Shown: piece by piece, positions 1-12,387 of the stretch
Layout: the number at the start of each line of letters is the position of its first letter
Numbering within the stretch: the stretch's first letter is position 1
NCBI GenBank assembly: GCA_001465935.1
Contig: LNKV01000005.1
Location: 1,240,001 to 1,304,000, forward strand
Direction: 5' to 3'
Source: Clarireedia homoeocarpa
Taxonomy: Eukaryota > Ascomycota > Leotiomycetes > Helotiales > Rutstroemiaceae
DNA: 64,000 nt
The notes under the pieces: model-generated
What the model was told of the DNA's origin: nothing
Database searches by the model: none
Seen by the model: the letters and a program-made list of their open reading frames with translations, nothing else
Made by a program: the position numbers and the translations under genes

Positions 1-3
1 GCC

Positions 4-2386
4 ATGACTGCCACCATTTATCAGAACAATCAACAACGTCAGTCCGAAGAGCAATCCGGAACCCCTTGCAGCACGTCTGGAACACCAGCTACAGAATATA
101 GTGTTTTGACCAACGCGCCTTCTCATACACCACAGCTTCAAGATTTGATGTCTAGCCGATCGCAGAACCATAGTTCCGCGCACCAGTTTCACGGACCTCG
201 CCAATATAGCCAAGCGGCAACCTATACTCACCCCACTGTCAATGGTACCTTTCATCATGAATCACAGCAAGGGGTGCAGACACATAGCAACACAAGATTG
301 CTGAACAATTCGAGCGCACTAAGAATGCATCATTCAAGACCACGAGAATCTGCTGCTCAAACTAAGCAATTGTCCAGCCAGTTGTATTTGCCAGCAAATA
401 CCGTCAGGGAAGAACTTACCCCCGCGCTTGCCGAGGTTACGAAAGATACCACGAAAGAGAGTAGCTACAGTGCCCAATTGAGCTTACAAGAAGTCGGTCC
501 AAACAACGCTCAAAGATATATTTCTGCAATTAACGACGGTATGAAGCCAGGCTCAGCAAAAACACAACTTAGGTACAAAGAAGACTTTCCGAAATCCGAG
601 AGTAATGAGAATGGTGAAGGCTTTATCACAACCACCGAAGTTTCCAACAAGATACGCACCAGTGTAGGGCAGTCTACAGATAAAAATAGTGCCCGGATGG
701 CGGAAAATACTACAGGTATGACTTCTTGACCCTTTTCTCTCAACATTTGTATGAAGTGACACAAAATATCGCTTGTGTGCTGACAATTCTTTTGATGCAG
801 CGCCCATACAGAATTCATGCCTATCAACCTCGGAGTCAACCACATCGCAAAATATACAAAAAAAGAAACCTCGCAAACCATATACACGAAAGCCTAAACC
901 TCGCGAGCAAACTACAGCTTCGTCCGGTGATGGCATTCATCAAGATCTCACTGGTCAATATAGGGGCCAGATTATCCACAAGCCTGCAAGTGAATTACAG
1001 CATGCGGACACATATGAGGCGAAACTACGTGAAGCTTTGACACCATACATGACTGATAATGCATCCAGAGACTTCCCTGCATTGACATGCGTTTCTAACA
1101 GCACGCTTCCGAGTGTTGATGAAGTAAAACTTGGGCTTCTAAGCAATTTTATCAACAACTTATCTTCAGAACGTCCGTGTCCGTTCCAAGTCGAGATCTT
1201 CCGAAGTGACTACGACACAAAAACAATGAAAGATGTCGAGGATCCACTTAATGTTGTCCTTGAATCGCCCCAAATAAGCTTCGGCACTGGGCATACTATT
1301 CGAGCCTCCTGTACTCTATGGACCAGGAGATGCAGAATTATGCCTGCACCTGAAGCACAATCATCCGGACCGGTGCAGATAGAGAAGGGACGCAGAAGAG
1401 ATGATCAACGGCGTAAGGGAACACCCTCGAAGGCAGCTTCTGAGAGATGGGATTACAGTTATGAGGTTGGGGTACATATTCAGAAAATCAGACTGAATGA
1501 AATTAGAATCGACGACACTAATCATCACTTTCATCTCAAGCCAAAAAACGCAATAAACGGCAAAATCTGTCATTCGGTGGAGCCAACGTGGTACGAGATA
1601 GTTCGACAGCTTCAAGATCATGTCAAAGCATGGTCGGTACCCACATTTCTTCTCGGATCAATGGAGTCTGCTCAAACCGCAACTCTACCGATCTGTGTGC
1701 CTCTAAAAGAGGTTCCTACTGTCGCTAAAGTAACCGCGGCGGCCACAAGTCAGAGAAAGAACGATTGCCTAACACCAGAGCACATTGGTGATAGCCCTCC
1801 AAGAGTGCAACTTCCAAAGGCAATTATACATTTGACGCTAACACCTCCGGTGGATTTCCCAAATAACAATGCCGCATGCCCGACACAAGTGCAGCACTCC
1901 AGAGCTAATGGTATGCAAAAGAAGTTAGGTTGTACCAGCACGGTTGTTTCGCAGACCGAATATACGGAGCATACCTACTCTGTTCAACCAAGTGAACATC
2001 CACCCAATAAGCCCAGATTATCTCATCATCCTAGGCAGCCAGAGTTTATGACTACAGGTGCTGGATCGCAACAAGGCGCCGAGGTAGCAGTCATAGAGAC
2101 CTCCATTACCAGAAGCTATGCTCCTAGTTACAATCGGGGGGTAGCTTCTCAAAAAATTCGAAATGCAGTACAGCAAGGAGAGCAGCCTCAGCAAACAGGC
2201 CATGCCCGAAATGATTGCCCAGTTGCAGCGGGCTCAAATTCTGCGTCCCCTAGCCCCCGAAACTCAATTAGCTTTCAACAGAGTCGGCAGCAAATACCAA
2301 GTATAGTGTACCCTCATTTGCAACAGCACGTGCCAGCACGACGCGCAGGACCAAACACTCTGCCATTTGCTCCCAATCAATCATAA
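4..2386 (+). CDS. Unrecognised disordered protein, two exons, possibly 5'-partial
   Basis: I do not recognise this gene. Two open frames join cleanly over an intron at 716-800: GTATGA donor, TTTGATGCAG acceptor, split codon g|cg giving Ala. The product is about 765 residues from the ATG at 4. The window starts three bases earlier, so the true start may lie upstream. Residues 1-240 are rich in Gln, Ser, Thr and His and look disordered. Just after the junction is a strongly basic stretch (KKKPRKPYTRKPKPR), which could be a nuclear localisation signal. The middle (about 315-530) is more ordered, with hydrophobic patches such as LGLLSNFINNL and WYEIVRQLQDHVKAW. The C-terminal third is again low complexity. 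Its TAA stop is followed by coding-like sequence in the same frame (see next entry), so the 3' end may be wrong. A nuclear or regulatory role is only a guess from composition. Confidence 0.6.
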
Positions 2387-2983
2387 GCCGTGTTTGATTA
2401 CCAAAATAACGGCAGTCTCGAAGTCATGGATAGTGTCTGTATTAGCTCTCCAGGTCCAATATGGCCAAACACAAGAGCACAACCACCGATATCCGACAAA
2501 AGAGCGGTAGCCTTCCCTTTCTGAGCAGCTATGGATCGACCAAAGGCTCAGCAAATAATCAGAATTGTGCCTTCTTACCTAAGCAAGGTGTTGGGCAATC
2601 GTTCCCACGGCGCAAGCTCGAAGTGCAAGCCAGTATCTCACACGATACGTACCCATATACCAATATACCGGGAGAACCAGGAAGAGTCAGAAGCATTAGC
2701 AAGTCCTTCAATACGCTTATTTTAGAAGGTTGGCGTTTTCTGGTCCTAGGATACCTGTCGACAATCAAATCCCATGAGAATCGTCGATCGCGTTCCACGA
2801 TGTATCAACAAGTACAACGCTAGGGTCATAAAAAGTCGATGAAAAGATATAATGAACGATTACATTTTCCGCCAGGACAGTGGAAGGAATTCTTCCTTAT
2901 TTGTTTCAAGGACAGTTACCGGGCGTGTGGTATACCGCCAAAATCTTGGGTAATAGGTGAATCGGGTCAACGGGACATCTAGT
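2387..2983 (+). other. Coding-like tail after the stop of the first gene
   Basis: After the TAA at 2384-2386 the same frame stays open for 45 codons, meets TGA at 2522-2524, then runs 66 more codons. The overlapping frame from 2461 is open for 120 codons to TAG at 2821-2823, then for 46 more codons to TAG at 2981. That last stretch reads like protein (RYNERLHFPPGQWKEFFLI, then FKDSYRACGIPPKSW). Each interrupting stop could derive by one C-to-T change from CAA, CGA or CAG. This could be a decaying 3' end, unrecognised introns, or chance. I could not find a splice set that joins all the pieces. Confidence 0.3.
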
Positions 2984-4679
2984 CTTCCTTTCTAGAAGAT
3001 CTTGGTCGACTTCAATTTCTTTTTCAATATTAGGTTTCGGTTCTTCTGCCGGGAAAAACGGACTATGGGGTAACGGTTGATTAGGGTTCGTTTTGGGGTT
3101 CAAAATTACCATTCACATATGATGTGAAGTTTCTCGGGCGGTTTCCTTTCAATGCGAGATGATGTGCCATTGAATGGATAAATGGATATGATATGATATC
3201 ATTATAACGACTTTATCGCTATCTTTGAGATTGGCGGCCAATACTGTTTCGAGAAGCAGAAATTTTCCATTTTTATCACAGAGTATTCTTAAACTTTTAT
3301 CTTAGAGTCATGGGGCGAGGCGTAGGATATAATAATCGCGGATTTTAGCATAAATGATACCCAGATCAGATATCAATTAGAACTCAATCAAACGAACGAC
3401 GATGTGTGGGTATCGTGAAGAAGTGCAAAGATGACGATTCTTTCCATGACGTTGATTCAAAGTTTTACTTTAACTAACTTACTCTACTTAGATCTGCGTA
3501 AAGTACAGGGACGGCTCGGAGGCTGGACGTGAAGAATGCCGTAGGAACGTATATGATCGGGCGATTGTGGCGCTGCGGGCCCTCCCCTTCGCCCCACCAA
3601 GCCCCACCAGCTTAACACCCGACCTCAGACGATGTGAACACCAATCTTTTCTCATTCCTCACCTCGAATGGGAGTATTTCACCATGAGCCTCTTACAATC
3701 AATCTACCATGACTGTGAAAAGACACAAGTCCATTCCACGAATAGATGCAGAGAAGAGTCTGTCTGGTATTTGACATGACATGTCCAAGGACTTCGTGAC
3801 GCATGCATGAACTTCTTCCGCGCTTCTTCTTCTTCTTCGAAAAGGCCCCTCTCTCTACCTTCATCAAATAGACATCGTGTTAGGGCAAGTGTGCCGCCCA
3901 AAAGCAGACACTATCTATCGGACGGCCAGATTTTTCCTGCAAGGATCTACGGGTCTAAGGTTTCGTCCTGGCGGCACCTCCTTTCGAGTACAGTGCTTGT
4001 ATATGTATATCCTCCCTCGGCCATGTGCATAACCTACAGTACAGTAGACTCTGGAACCCTACCCTCCGAGCCCTCTTTCTTTCTTCTTAGTGCCGTTTCG
4101 AAGTTTGAAAGCCATAGATCATCGCCACTTTGGCCCAATCACGCGCTTCATTCTTGCTTGGTGTATGTATGTATGTGTCTTGATCTAGAACCGTCTCCTT
4201 GCTCTTGGCATAGGGCTGTTCCAGGATGTATGTGGAATGTGGTTAAGTTAGGCTGGGGATTAGGAAAAAGCTTAGCTTGGCATTTTCCTTTAGAAATTTT
4301 CGACAAACTTAACCCTCTCCCCCTTTTTTTATCCAATTGTGCAGTTACAAGGGAAAGTGGGATGTTGGTTTATTATAGGGATTGTTCAAGTCACAGTAAA
4401 TAGGCGGGGTATAAGTTGATTTGGAGTAAAATTCCGCGTTTACTTTCTTTCCTTCTTTATTTCGTTGAAATTCTCTGACCAGATGTATAGATGTATTAAT
4501 CATCCTGGATATGTTTCTAAGTAGGTACGTAGGTAAGGCACATATAACTTTCCTCTCCTCTCCTTCCCTCCGCCCGTTGCCTTTGTCCCAAACGTCACAG
4601 AGCAAGAGTCATGGCAAAAGGTAAAATACAATACACACTTCGACCTTCTTGAAGTAAGCATCTACACAATTTCCCATCG
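2984..4679. other. Intergenic region, no gene recognised
   Basis: Open frames here (for example 3807-4403 +) have low-complexity Ser/Pro/Leu composition, no recognisable domain and no convincing start context. The right end should hold the 3' UTR of the leftward nma111 gene. Confidence 0.5.
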
Positions 4680-7600
4680 TCATTGTTCCACGTCCATTCG
4701 ATCCATCGGCTCATCGATATTTCCACCATCATCACCGAAATCTCCCACATCATCGCCCACAACGCTGCCAATCCCTTCTTTCCCTTCTCCTTCAATGGAG
4801 TGGCCCATTTCATAGGTGATTCGCTTCCAGCCGGACTTTTCAGATGGGTCCATGATCCATTCGGTCGTGGGGAAATAGTGGTCATTTTTCTTCATTGTGA
4901 TGACCCACGGAACACTATCGAATGTGACGACTTTGAGGCGGAAGTCTAGGCATGAGATGTTAGTAGATGATTCAAGTGTGGAAGCGTTATAAATAGCTTA
5001 CATGTGTTGTCAGGAATTTTGATGGTTGCGTCTAGGAAACTTTCAAGGTCTGGTGTTGGGCGTCCGTTCACATGAGTAACGAAATGTGTTGGCGAAAGAC
5101 CGTATTGGTAGGCTGGTGATCCTCTTGTGCGAGCAGCAACATATACTTCGCTGTGAAGCTTGCTGATTTGTTGTCTGACGGCATGGTGAGGACGATGTAG
5201 AATGGCGCCGCAGAAAGAGATAGCTCTGTCCGTCTCCAAATCATCGGCCGAGACTGTGGGGAGCTTGATGTTCATTTCCACACAATCGCGGACGATGACA
5301 GCATCAAGAACTTCGTGATCATACATCACGTCGAGTTCATTGATCCGTGTAATGATTTTACCATTAAGCGAAAGCAGGATATCGCCCTCCAGAAGAGCGC
5401 CTTGCTCGCTATTTCGCTCGAAAGTACGTTTTCGGACCATAAAGAGTTGATGCCGAGACAAATTGTCTTCAGCAACTTTCTGAATCCATTCCTCGGATAC
5501 ACCCATGATGCGAGCCTGACTCATTTGTATGGTATTGAACTCAACGCTCAGCATACGTAGTTTGGGCTTCTCTCCGTTTTGTATTTTGTTAAGGACTGGT
5601 AAAAGAGTAGGGGTAGCGAGACCAAGGTAGTACTCAACATCCTTAGAACTCGATGGCGATCGTTCACCCAGATAAGTCAACCATAAAGCTTGGACAACCC
5701 CGTCCTCACCAATAAGAACACCACTTCCGCACTGGCCGCTTAAGCTTGTATCAACAGTAATAGCATCGATGTTGATAGCTCTATATCTGGGTGCAGCTGA
5801 GTTTGCAGGAATAGCGACAGCGGTGATTTCAGTAATGGTAGTTTGAGCAACCACTATTCGCATGTTTGTGTTGAACCCCACGAAATACGTTGAGGCTCCT
5901 TGCGTAACTTGCTTGGTGCTCAACTTCGCACTTTTAACCGGAGCGAGAACAAGAGAAGGATCATATTTGATAATGGCGTAGTTTTGAAGAGGGTGCAGGA
6001 AAACCACTTTCCCTTCAACGATGATAGAATCAGCGATAGTGATAGAGATATCACAAAGATCATAAGGGATGACTGCCCTGGAGATGACAACCAATCCTTG
6101 GTCAGCGTCGATCACAACACCCATACCCCACTTACGATTTCGAGGGTAACCGTCAAGCTTTACAGGCATGTGGCACAAGACTCGAACGAAACTACGAACG
6201 ATATCAGCTGCTGCCGGATGTTGTGTATTCTCTAATTGGATAAAGCTTGCAGATCGAGGAACTGGTGGGGTTGGAGGAAGAGCCTCGGCCAAATCAGTGA
6301 AGTCCCAAAGTCCACTTATGTCGTTTCGAACAGCCAGTCGCATTTTGCTGGACCAATGTCGATCGATCTGTAAAATACCCGTGTTCAAAGTATGAAGATC
6401 TCGAAGATGTTTGTATGTAACAACAACTCTTGCGCGGTCAGGAATGCCTTTCATCACTTCAATGAATGTATCTAAGTCGGGGGTCTTTTTATGGTCAATG
6501 GACTGAATAATCCAACCATTGTCGGTACCTTCAAATCTGAAAGACCCAGTAGCTTCACACATGAAAACACCTTTACAAGCGACTGCATATAGTCGAGCTT
6601 GTTGATATGAAAGATTGTGAAAGCTGCCTCCAGCGACCGATACGAAACGATCAGGTGTAATTGCATGTAAATCACCAACCTCAACCTCGACTTCGATGTC
6701 TTCTCCACCACGTTGTACCAGTATTTTTACGGTCTCACCGACGCTAGAATCGAGAATATCATCCAATCGAACGAATTGAGTCAGAAGCTCTCCATTGACC
6801 TTGATCAACACATCTCCCTCTTCAATTTTCTTATCGGAAGGACCTTCAGGAAGGACAATTTCTGCCACTAGCATTCCCGTCTCCTTCGGAAATGTTTTGC
6901 GTACAGCGCTCTCCCATTCAGGTGTAAGACCTAATCTTCGTGATTCATCAAATGGTTTGAGAAGCCACTGACATTGAATTGTTCCTCGGGTAACCGGTTT
7001 CTCTTGTTGAATACACTGAAGTGCTCGCAAAGGTCGATCAAGAGGTAGAAAATAGTCAGTTGCAGCGCCGTCACTTCGTCCGCCTGCTTGTAACGCGACA
7101 GCATGACCATCAATGTTGACGACTGGACTTCCCGAACTACCACCACTTGCGGCTGCGGCTGCTTGTATGTAGTTAGTATTGAAATCGCAATATCCATCTC
7201 CATATTCAGGCGCGTTTCTGTCCAATCTGCTAATAACTCCGGAGAGGATACTAAGCTTCTCTCCGGCATCATTACCAACAACTCTGATTTCCGCGCCCAC
7301 TTTCGCAAGATCTGGTCGCAGACCAAGAGCGGTAACAGGCATATATTTGATAGCTTTAGGATTGAAACGTAGTATACCAAAATCATGCACAGGATCGCGA
7401 TAAACGGGGTAAGCATCGACTTCTTCGTGATTATCGAAAACGCAATATCCCCAAAATGGTCCAGATCCAACCACATGTCGATTTGTCAAAATGTATCTGC
7501 GCAAAGGCGTTAATCGTGAGGGGTACGCTTTTTATGAACTGGAACAACTAACCCCTTCTCTGCGTCTACCACAAAACCAGTCGCCTCGCTGGTCAATGCC

Positions 7601-7884
7601 GGGTCTGTATCAAACGAGCAAGTTTGGCAGAAGCGTATTGAGACGACATTTCGGACGACATTCTCAATTGTGGCTTGCCACTCAGCTGTATCCGCAATGC
7701 TTGGTAATATCGCTCTGTCGACATCCAGATCATCATCGGATATCGAATAGTCAATCTCCGGAGTGTTCACACCCGTTGATTCCTTGCCATTAACAGCTCG
7801 TAACTGTTTTTGAGGTCTTTCACCCGCCGCACTAGGATGTTGCTTCCGCTTCGGACGTATGGCTGCGCCTTTTGTGCCGTTCAT
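4680..7884 (-). CDS. nma111: Nma111, nuclear HtrA-like serine protease
   Basis: Nma111/Ynm3 is the large fungal HtrA protease: nuclear, pro-apoptotic in yeast, with two protease-like halves and several PDZ domains. Three exons fit: 7884-7553, 7496-5002 and 4945-4680. The introns are 56 nt each (7497-7552 and 4946-5001). They restore the family sequences FVVDAEKG/YILTNRHVVG and DNTY/FRLKVVTFD. The protein is about 1030 residues, the normal family size. The first protease half shows the triad: His in TNRHVVG (about 118), Asp in DPVHDFGILR (about 149) and Ser in GGSSGSPVV (about 232). PDZ-like segments follow, then a second, catalytically degenerate protease half and further PDZ repeats. The C-terminus is acidic (DDVGDFGDDGG). 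The start is the ATG of MNGTKG, followed by a Lys/Arg-rich stretch (RPKRKQ) suiting nuclear import. An in-frame ATG 12 codons upstream is less likely. Confidence 0.95.
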
Positions 7885-8957
7885 TTTGTGTAACAATAGA
7901 CGTGAAGACGTTTTCTTCAACGGGTCGAGCTCTCGTTGATAGTAGACGGGCTGTTGCGAGTGCTGAAGGGGACTTCCAAGAACTGTGTAGGTATGGCAGT
8001 CGAGGGAGTTGCTTTTTTGTCGTCGTAATTCTTCAAATGCAATTCGCTATAACTCGAAGGAGCAAGTACGTCAATGAGTGGTATGTTGTCGACGATGCAC
8101 ACGCTAATTTATTTATGCAACGTTGAGATGGGATAGGTAGACTGGTGAAGACCCGGCGCGACAGAAATGTAGGAGGGGAAGAGAAAGGGTTCAGGGTCGA
8201 TTTATTTTACAGTTGGCATTGGTGATACTAAAATTGGAATAAGAAGAGATGCACAACGTTGAAGCAAACAAGAAATGTAGGATTATCACAAGACGATAGA
8301 TAGGTATGAAGGAAAGTTGGTATATGAGGATTGAGGAGGTAAGGTACAGTATTGTGATAATTGTTGGTCGCAAATCTAGCACAGCTCGAGTCCTTTCTTC
8401 TTCCAACCAACTGGAAACATACTCAGCCTTCGGGTCTTCAGCCTTACGCTCTTAGTAAGATATGTCAGGCAATAAGGCTTAAACAGGCCTCGCTTCCATA
8501 ACCCTGCTCGCTAGTGACAGAATAAGTGACAGAATAAGTGACAGAATAAGTGGCACTCACAATTAGTACTTGGAAGGAAATGCAGACGACAATGGTTGGA
8601 GCTCCTAACTGTCGGGAATTGTATCGTAAAACCTCTCACAAACATTCTGTCAACCCCCATATGTTGTACTCAGTATTTCATTAATTTCTGCATTGAGGAA
8701 CGCATAGGCCATGGACACTGAGTGATAGCGTCTCACCAATCAAGCAGAGTAGTGACGTGGTTCGTCATTGACTCATCGCAGTGCGAAGAAGTATAGAAGT
8801 TGCCTAGAGCATCTTGAAAGCAGCAAATAACCTCTCCCCCGACAAATACATCTAGCCGTAACTGAGCTTTCACTGACAGCCCAACGAGCCTTTTGTGGGA
8901 AACCATCAATTTCCAACGTTATATAGAAAGTGCTAGTATCGAGCCCTTTATCGTCGA
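7885..8957. other. Intergenic, upstream of nma111
   Basis: This should hold the nma111 promoter and the 3' flank of the small gene at 8958-9254. No RNA gene or conserved ORF is seen. The only clear structure is a short tandem repeat at 8514-8549. Confidence 0.45.
8514..8549. repeat. 12-bp tandem repeat, three copies
   Basis: Three perfect head-to-tail copies of gtgacagaataa (8514-8525, 8526-8537, 8538-8549), followed by a diverged fourth start (gtggca). Confidence 0.9.
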
Positions 8958-9254
8958 TTAGTACGCCTGAGCGCAGTTGAACAGTCTTGCTAAGTTGCTA
9001 AGACGGGCATTGATAGCCTCGATAGCAGATGAGACTTTATCGAAGGGATTCTTAGATCCACCTGATGATGTTGCAGTTTCAGTACAATAGACTATAATCT
9101 CTCCATCAAGATCAATACCCTTTGGTACTCCGAGCAATTTCGGAGCGGGTGCAGAAGCAGGTTGGACGACAGATGCAGCTTTAAGGACAACATCGTTATC
9201 TTTCTTGTCTTCCTTTTCATCGTCATCGTGCTGCTCGGATCCCAGTCCAAACAT
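8958..9254 (-). CDS. Small hypothetical protein, 98 aa
   Basis: I do not recognise this protein. It starts at a real ATG (9252-9254). The N-terminus is acidic and charged (HDDDEKEDKKDND), then an Ala/Pro linker (SVVQPASAPAPKLLG), then a better-ordered C-terminal half (IDLDGEIIVYCTET; SSAIEAINARLSNLARLF) that could form a helix. No signal peptide or membrane segment is visible. Composition looks protein-like and the opposite strand has no competing long frame. Additional exons cannot be excluded. Confidence 0.4.
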   Translation of the reverse strand: MFGLGSEQHDDDEKEDKKDNDVVLKAASVVQPASAPAPKLLGVPKGIDLDGEIIVYCTETATSSGGSKNPFDKVSSAIEAINARLSNLARLFNCAQAY

Positions 9255-10455
9255 GTTGTATGGCTCTTGGAGTTCGGTTTGGCAGAGAAATGCGACTACA
9301 GTCGACTTTTCCAGTATCGACCAACTGGGCGATGATGTGCAACATCACATTCCTCTGAACAGGGAATAGTTATTACTTTAAAGCATCTTAGGATTTCTCA
9401 AATGCTCGATATATAGGAGGTAGTACACACTCGAATTGCCGATTCACTGAAGAAAAGACATAATCCAAGCGCGTGTGAGGAATCCTACGTACCAGCAGAT
9501 GTAAAACAAATCCACGTTAAAGAGGAAATATTTTTAATTCTAATGATAGGATTGTGTAGTAATCGGAAAACGTATATCTCTGGGCAAAAAATTAGAATGA
9601 TACATCAAAGAAGATATACTGTCAGTATAATACTTACTAAGAGTATTGATTCTGCGAAGAAAGTTTGGAAAGCGTTGAGAGTAATTGTTATATGTTGTCA
9701 CGAAAAGACAGTTTTCAGACTTGAAGTGAATTAGATACGATGAGGCTAATCAGGCATATGACCATCTATTTTGGAATCCAACTTCTCTGAAGGTCACAAG
9801 AAGGAGCTTTGGCTCCTTGGAAGATCTATGCGCTCCGCAATCCCTAGCAAAAATCCTCTTACTTTATATGCACATCACCACAAGGAGAAAGCGGGGTTGG
9901 ACTGGGAGCGCGTCCCCGACAAAATCGACGTCAGAGGTCCACTTTTTACGAGTACTGTAGTGAGACAGAACGTGGTGAACACATCAATCACTGCAGGCGG
10001 CAGCTCAATAATATCTACAATCTTAGAGTGTCACGAATAGTTAAATAACTTGAGCAATGCGATTTCATGTCCGTTCATGATCCCGTAAAGTGCAAAATCA
10101 TATTAAAAAGGAAAAGAGAAACACCGCATTTCAGAATCATAGAGCAGACAAACGAAAGACAGAGCAGAGCGCCGTTGTATTAGAAATGAATTAGAAAAAC
10201 GACTGAAAAGAAAGGAAAGAATCTCCTTATTGTTATTTTCATTCTTGTTCCATTTATCAGTTTCTCCCGAACCAAATGTTATCCAAATGATCGTTTATGG
10301 TGATAAGTGTCTATTCATACTAGATATATTTCTCATGTTCAATATAGCATACTATGGCACGCGGATAAGCATTTCATGCGTGCCCAGCCATGATCATGAT
10401 GCGATGAATCAAACCGCAAGGTAACAAGAAACACAAGAGAATCAGGAGTATTCAT
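9255..10455. other. Intergenic, AT-rich
   Basis: This lies between the small hypothetical gene and the 3' end of svf1. Short open frames (9543-9734, 9771-10040, 10230-10424, all +) show no recognisable family and no mutual splice continuity. I see nothing else supportable. Confidence 0.45.
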
Positions 10456-11787
10456 CTACAAGATAAAAGTTGCTTCGGAGAAGAATATGCCCTTCTCCTC
10501 GGCTGTGGCTTCTCCGTTCTTGATCTTGAGGACAAGAGAATCTTGCGCAGGCATGGCGTACTGGGGGGATGATGTTAGTTTTTGACAATCAGACAGTCAG
10601 AAGCATCAGGAATTGACTTACTTGGTAGCAGTAAGGTCTAGTTCCTACCACGCCTCCAACCAAAGATTTGATAATACCGGGAATGTGAGCTAAGATATCC
10701 ACTCTGTCCGTCCTCTCGAGAGGACCACTCAAAACAGCAGAGAAATCACCATCCTTGCTCTTTCCGTTCCACGTGAATTCTGCCTTGATCGGCTCAGGCC
10801 ATTGAGTATCCGGGTCCTCCTTCACCTCGTGGTGCTGAACGGTATTATTAGCTCCCGCAAACACAATCTCGCCATCCTTGACAACACCGCCGACGTTGAC
10901 GACTGTGGAGCCATATGAAACAGGAGTGGTGAACTCCATCATGATGGCTGAATAGGTAGGTGTTTGGAAAGTAACGAAGTTCCATTTCGCGGCCGCATGG
11001 TGAGGCTTCATGCCCTGGATGGCATGGATGAAGATACCACGGCCCTTGAAGTCGTAGGTTTGATCTGGTGCGGTGATGGTACCGGTGACGGTGCATCGAG
11101 GCCAGAATCTATGTCTCATCTCACCCCAAGGCTTCTGGGGATCGGTTCCGTAGTAGGATGTTCCATCCTTGCCAACCTGGAAGCCTGGAGAGGTGCGTTT
11201 GAGAACAAGATTGACGAGTCCGGACTCGTTCCGAGCAGATTTGATGGTATACTCATCTCCTGCTTCGTTCAAAGCGATATGAAGACCGTCAGCATAGAAA
11301 GAGGTCATATCATTCTCAAAACCATAGTTCTCAAGGGGATCTGAAAGCCAAAGATGCTCTGAGCCCTTGTGGTTGAAGATTTTGACGTTGAGTTGGCAAG
11401 TCGTACGAAGGCCGCTTTATACTTGGATATCAGCAGAGATTCTACCACGGTAGGAATGATAACGAGGCATTCATCGCGTTTGGGCGGGGCTGCACGTACG
11501 AGACATTATTGTGAATCACCTGCACCGACGCAACTTTACCCTCATCGGAGAAAAAGTAAAAAGTTTGAGTCTCTACATTCGTGCTATCCTCTTGAGCCTT
11601 CCACTTCAAATCGCTCTTCGTCAACTCCGTATATGGCGTCTTTTCGGCCTGGGCGGTGACGGTCTGTATCGCCCCAGCACCATATTCGGGCTCTTCCGTT
11701 CCAACCGCATTCGCCAGTCTGTCAGTCTTAGCAGATACCCTGTGAGCGTCATGTAGGAGGGGCACACGTCTGTTTGATCCAGTTCAT
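10456..11787 (-). CDS. svf1: Svf1, survival factor 1-like lipocalin-fold protein
   Basis: Svf1 is a fungal protein with tandem lipocalin-like domains, needed for survival under oxidative stress and linked in yeast to ceramide transport. Four exons fit: 11787-11768 (20 nt, MNWIKQ), 11718-11500, 11414-10622 and 10560-10456. Introns are 49, 85 and 61 nt; the second uses an AAG acceptor. They restore the family segments MNWIKQ/TLANAVGTEEPEYG, HNNVS/GLRTTCQLN and RPYCYQ/YAMPAQDS. The product is about 378 residues, normal for the family. Hallmarks are PYTELTKSDLKWKA, ETQTFYFFSDEG, and the FSEATFIL ending. No signal peptide or transmembrane segment is seen, consistent with a peripheral cytosolic protein. 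Confidence 0.93.
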
Positions 11788-12387
11788 CCTTGCGTTTATC
11801 TTTCCTTACTGAATGTATGTGATGGGTTTTCCTGTCAAACGTATCGATGTCTTGCTAGGAAGTTTATTTGGATGTTTTACGGTTACTGAAATCCTTCCTC
11901 CCAAAACTTCGAGGTGGCACATTAAAGTGGGGCTAGCTAGTCAATGTCAGTTCTAGCGTGATTCCAAGAATTAGGCGATTATCTCTGGAAGATCTCCGTC
12001 ATAGTGGATAGTTACACACCCGCCTCATAACCTCCTCCTTCTCCAGCATTGAAAGAATGAGGCCAACAATAAAGTGTATGGTGAGTTACATTGCTCCAAA
12101 TCAGCTCAATCCCGTTATTGGTATGGGGATCTCCTCCGAGTCTTCACGTTGTGTCAGAATATAAGCATCTTTATACTTCCAGGCTTTCTCAGTTCGGAAG
12201 TTCTCATTCTTGGGAGTCGTCAAACACATTTTACAAAAGCCTCCTTAGTTGTTTGTCTATGAACACTATCCACTTGATACAAAATAAGAAATTCTCCAAA
12301 TATGCTTCTGAATATCAATATCGATCAGTAGCAAAATCAAATATGCAATCACAACTTCAGGTCCTGCTTAACCATTCTTCTTTTCTT
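11788..12387. other. Intergenic between svf1 and the 582-aa gene
   Basis: This is the promoter side of svf1 and the 3' side of the next leftward gene. No conserved ORF is seen; the short + frames at 12074-12465 overlap the end of the next gene and look like chance. Confidence 0.45.

Noticed and set aside
3807..4403. 198-codon + frame
   Set aside because: Low-complexity Ser/Leu/Pro composition with no domain; no splicing partner or promoter evidence.
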